Of a stretch of 64,000 nucleotides of DNA, positions 60,901 to 64,000 are shown one piece after another. Numbering within the stretch: the stretch's first letter is position 1; each line of letters starts with the position of its first letter. The notes beneath the pieces are model-generated. The model worked only from the letters and a program-made list of their open reading frames with translations. It ran no database searches and was not told the DNA's origin. A program made the translations under genes and the position numbers. Origin of the DNA: Leptoclinus maculatus (Eukaryota > Chordata > Actinopteri > Perciformes > Stichaeidae); the NCBI GenBank assembly GCA_032191485.1, contig JAVDOI010000019.1, positions 2,074,612 through 2,138,611 on the forward strand. The letters run 5' to 3'.

Positions 60901-62902
60901 CTTCCTGTACTGTAAATTCTTTAGTTGTTGCGTCTGTTTACTATTCACTATCGCAACATCCCATTCTTCCATAGAGATGGTTAACCAACATCTATGGTCC
61001 ATATAAATTAAGTGTAAAAACTAGTTTTTTTTCTCTGAAACAAATCTTTCATGGCATTGGTGAAAGCACAAGACATAGTTTACCAACATTTTCATCTAGC
61101 ATTGTGAATACAGTAGAGAAAACAGATAAGTAGAGTGGTGCTCTGCCCACTGACGCAGAAACCTTCTTCAACTTCCTCGCACTGCTGTTTCCAAATGTAA
61201 TTAAACATTTAACACCATAGTGGTTGGCCTCTGTCACACCATCCATCTATGTATCCACCCACAGTGCCTCTCTCCTTCCTTTCCTTCCTGTTGTATTTCT
61301 ACATCTTTCCATACTTCCCTTTCCTCAGCTTTATCTCATCTTCTGTTCAATAATAGCATCCCTCATCTCTCAATTCCCTGTCCATCCATGCATTCTTTAC
61401 TACTTCCTCTCCCCCCCTGCATACATTCATCCATACAACTAGAGCCCCAAAATGAACTGGGCTGCCAACAACAAAGAAGGAAAAGAAAAAGAACGATTAA
61501 TTAACTGTCAGGAGCAGCTGACATACTTTGAATTACATACTGAGTTGAAGCGGTCGCCTTAAGCAGCAACTACTGTCTGGATGCAGTCTGTACATACACT
61601 ATATAACAGGACACACACTGCACAGACACACACCCTTCTTGGAACATTCTCAAGCCAATTTCACGCCTAGGCATGCACGTATCTCGTCGTGTTTCCGGAC
61701 AAAGGCCGTATTCTTGCATTGTAATTATTAGCTGTCTTATGTAACAGCGGGCCGACCTCTGTCTGTGGGCGCCGGCATCCATGACCTTTTCCTCTACAGC
61801 GCTCTATATTGATTATTATGAAAGAGATGCTTGCCACTGGCATGAGTGAAAATGCAAAGACGATACAATAGTGTACTGTATTTCTAAATCTGTAGAATCA
61901 TCAACCCCCCCCCACACATCTCAGGCTCAAACTTGTGTGATGTCTCCACTAGATGCAGAAAAGGGCCTTTGGACACCCAGAAAGGGATTACCTGTGTGCA
62001 TTAAGTGTATACATGCAAGCAATCAACAATAGCAATTATTACTCATCAAATGCATCAGACCTACTTTATACACAAATCACTGAACATCACGCTATATGTG
62101 ACTTTATGCAGATGATATATTATTGTATGTATCAAATGCTGATATCTCAGTTCCCATTACACTCACTTTAATTGAGTATGTTGGTACCCTGTCATGATAT
62201 AAAATTAATACTAGCCTTGAAATAAGCATGGAAGTGGAAGCCATTTGTTGTGGCCAAAAATATGAGCCATGGCAAAACAGAGCGATGTGGTTTTATCCAC
62301 AAAATCCCCCAAACTGAATTCCTCTATAAAAATAGATGAGCTGACTTGGCTGTTTACTTGAATGTACAAAGTACTAAACTGGCAGCAAAAACAAAATGAT
62401 CATCATTTTTTTTATTTTGGGCTGTTTTTGCAAATATTGTTGCTATTATCCTTTATTTCATAACCACGTTTTTCTGCTCCTTAGATTGAATCGTCGATTA
62501 GTCAACTATTCGGGTTAACCCCCTACACATCAGTGAGTGTACATCTGTTCTTATTGACCAGGTGGCTTTTTATGATCAATGCTTAATGAAATAATCACAT
62601 GTTATAGTCATAGTATTTATCAATGTCTGACACAAAGGTAATTAAGCAAATTATAATTGAAGAATTTTTACCAATAACCATAACTTGTGTGTGTGTGTGT
62701 GTGTGTGTGTTGTGAGTTTTTACCGGCAGACGGTGATGGCCCCTTGCTCTAAGTTCTGCGGTGTCGTGCCAGGTTTAAAATTGGACACGTTGAAGTAGGA
62801 GAGCGTGTGGTCAATGAAGCCGTGCATGGTGCCGGTCTGACTGAACATGTACTGGTAGACCAGTCGAGGGATGAAGTCTGAAGTGAAGGAGATCACAAAG
62901 GC
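51853..62902 (-). CDS. ano2: Anoctamin-2 (TMEM16B) calcium-activated chloride channel, last three coding exons (partial gene)
   Basis: Plasma-membrane calcium-activated chloride channel of olfactory and photoreceptor cells. Exons 62902-62724, 53457-53352 and 52245-51853 join in frame to give 225 residues of the C-terminus. They contain SDFIPRLVYQY, HTLSYFNVS (conserved extracellular-loop sequon), CRYKDYREPPWSP and FSKQYW. The final membrane helix runs across the last junction (LAARLAFVILFQ|NLVMFLSLIVAW) and is followed by IPDVP and a charged helix with KREKKLLVDVFLREEKDK. The SRSRAAS-like and H-T-x-V terminal features point to ANO2 rather than ANO1. Upstream exons lie past the right edge. The gene is convergent with ntf3, as in human. 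Confidence 0.93.
52246..53351 (-). other. ano2: ano2 last intron
   Basis: 1.1 kb, GT/AG (donor CAG|GTAGGAG). No other feature seen inside. Confidence 0.85.
53352..53457 (-). CDS. ano2: ano2 penultimate coding exon
   Basis: 106 bases after acceptor ctctctatccctag. The first G completes the Arg codon begun in the previous exon (CG|G). It encodes YKDYREPPWSP through AFVILFQ, strongly matching anoctamin-1/2. Confidence 0.94.
53625..53965 (-). repeat. Dispersed repeat (CAAGATGGCGACGGCC family), reverse copy
   Basis: Reverse complement shares the gaggcttcaaaacc, ctagtttcaagtcttcttcaa and aaatgactctactt phrases with 56405-56820. Confidence 0.7.
55622..55665. repeat. (TA)n microsatellite
   Basis: About 22 uninterrupted TA units within the ano2 intron. 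Confidence 0.95.
56405..56820 (+). repeat. Dispersed repeat (CAAGATGGCGACGGCC family), longest copy
   Basis: The left half (cagcagggggcgactcctct through caagtcttcttcaatac) matches 60185-60400. The right half (cttgtgattgacagatcgc through aacaagatggcgacggcc) matches 28920-29150. This copy shows that the two halves are one unit. Confidence 0.75.
57429..57462. repeat. (GT)n microsatellite
   Basis: GT run in the ano2 intron. Similar short runs lie at 57758-57794 and 57917-57950. Confidence 0.85.
58670..58830 (+). repeat. Dispersed repeat (CATGGTCCCCAGAGG family), partial
   Basis: Contains ttgccatgaaacgttg, attcatggtctccagagg, aatcctgctgactttg and gttgacatttt, paralleling 23830-24420. Confidence 0.65.
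60185..60400 (+). repeat. Dispersed repeat (CAAGATGGCGACGGCC family), 5' part
   Basis: Matches the left half of the copy at 56405-56820 (cagcagggggagactcctct, gagaaaatgactctacttct, tagtttcaagtcttcttcaa). Confidence 0.7.
62687..62711. repeat. (GT)n microsatellite next to an ano2 splice donor
   Basis: Reads as (CA)n in the ano2 transcript and begins about 12 bases after the donor at 62723. Confidence 0.9.
62724..62902 (-). CDS. ano2: ano2 third-from-last coding exon
   Basis: 179 bases between acceptor tgtttctccccggag and donor TGCCG|GTAAAA. It encodes AFVISFTSDFIPRLVYQYMF and the following extracellular loop with an N-V-S sequon, ending ITVC plus the first two bases of an Arg codon. Confidence 0.94.
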
Positions 62903-64000
62903 CTCCGGGGAGAAACAGAGAGACAGAGTGAAACATTTTTCGGTCATGAAAATTCATCAAAGGGGGTCAGATTGTTCATTTTCAGAAGTTTAAAAGCACA
63001 GTTCTCCTAAACGACGTATTTTAGAGATGTATTAATTTAGTATTAAACAAAGTCTGTAGAAAGATACATGCACAAAAGGGGAATTCTGCTCCCAGGTTTC
63101 CACTGCCTTGAAGCTCCTGGGGCAGCTTAAGTGTTTGTATATGTGTCCAATGCCCCATGAGCTCTAGAGTAAATACAAACCTCTGCTGCTTGTTTTTCTT
63201 AATCCTACACAAATCTCTTTCGTATTAAAAGTAAACGGGATAGGATTTGGTTCGCCGGCCAAGGACAAATCCCAAACAGAACTTCCCTGACTCTACAACA
63301 CACCTTGACCTCCACGGATCAGCACCTTAAGGTGCTTCAGACGGGACTCTGGGACCTCACAAGGTCATGATGGATTACATCTCAGAGCAAACCTGGAGGT
63401 CACATCTCTATTTAATAATAACCACTATCATTTTCAGCGATGGGTAATTTAAAGTATGAGAACGAGGGAGTGTTTTTTTATTTCTATATATATATAATTA
63501 GTGAACTGTTTCTCTCAATAAAACATTATTATTAAAAAAAAATTCTGAATCTGCTCTTTGATTTACAGAATATGATTTTAAAGAGGAATCATTTCCAGAA
63601 TAATGAAATAATCAGTTTAAGGCTATAATATGTGTTAATGATAAAAATCATTACTTAACTATAAAAAAATATTATTTAACTTACAATAAAGCTTTTTGGT
63701 CCAAAAGGATGTGAAATCTCAGTCTTAAGGAAAAAAAACAACTTTGAAATTGTCTTGGGGAAGAACTCCCAAACCCAATATCCCCTAATATCTTTTATTC
63801 CCTGTAGAAATGAACGATGTAATAGTGATTTACAGATACCAGCCAACAAGAGAATAAGGGGAGTACTGGCACTTATTCTTCTCCACTTCAAGCACTGAAG
63901 TAGAATCTTTTACGAGGCTAATCGCACCCACTTTGAGCTACTGCTACAAACGCTTAACATTTCATGTCATATTACGACAATCCATATTCTTTTTAGTGCT
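62903..64000 (-). other. ano2: ano2 intron, partial
   Basis: No further ano2 exon is recognisable up to the right edge; the next exon upstream should encode the segment before AFVI. The stretch is A/T-rich. Confidence 0.6.

Larger units (their letters stand above)
53458..62723 (-). other. ano2: ano2 intron, 9.3 kb, rich in dispersed repeats
   Basis: It contains copies of two dispersed repeat families (53625-53965, 56405-56820, 58670-58830, 60185-60400), a (TA)n array and several GT arrays. I see no exon on either strand. Confidence 0.75.

Noticed and set aside
63676..63891. 71-codon minus-strand frame that looks a little like a LINE-encoded segment
   Set aside because: No motif I can name; it sits in an ano2 intron and may be an eroded repeat, but I cannot support a call.

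Overview
The window is vertebrate nuclear DNA, almost certainly from a teleost fish and probably a percomorph. Genes are split by large introns with GT/AG junctions, there are many long CA/GT microsatellites, and several short dispersed repeats of the kind common in percomorph genomes occur two to four times. The gene content fits the NTF3-ANO2 neighbourhood known from human chromosome 12p13, with the two genes convergent.

Layout: positions 1-11226 are upstream or intronic DNA of the neurotrophin gene, with no coding exon I could support. The main coding exon of ntf3 (neurotrophin-3) lies at 11227-12090 on the plus strand, with candidate polyadenylation signals near 12.9-13.0 kb. Positions 13-28 kb are non-coding apart from dispersed repeats and inverted-repeat elements. 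Between about 28.0 and 35.5 kb I assemble a five-coding-exon plus-strand gene for a 138-residue, highly charged, probably coiled-coil protein that I do not recognise. All four introns are phase 0, every junction is GT/AG, and a polyadenylation signal follows the stop.

From 37885 to 43233 there is a 5.35 kb tyrosine-recombinase retrotransposon of Ngaro type. Its ends have the split-direct-repeat arrangement A1 - internal - B1-A2 - B2. Its repeat pairs look identical, yet its gag-like, RNase H and recombinase coding remnants are broken by frameshifts and stops. This suggests a recent insertion moved by another element's enzymes. Positions 43.2-51.8 kb hold microsatellites and a 14-16 bp minisatellite. 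The minus strand from 62902 down to 51853 carries the last three coding exons of ano2 (anoctamin-2, a calcium-activated chloride channel), ending in a class I PDZ-type C-terminus. The remaining ano2 exons lie beyond the right edge.

The three host genes are not an operon-like unit. The main points of interest are the unrecognised small gene, an NT-3 whose mature domain is much more diverged than expected (including the positions known to contact p75NTR), and the well-preserved ends of the Ngaro-type element.
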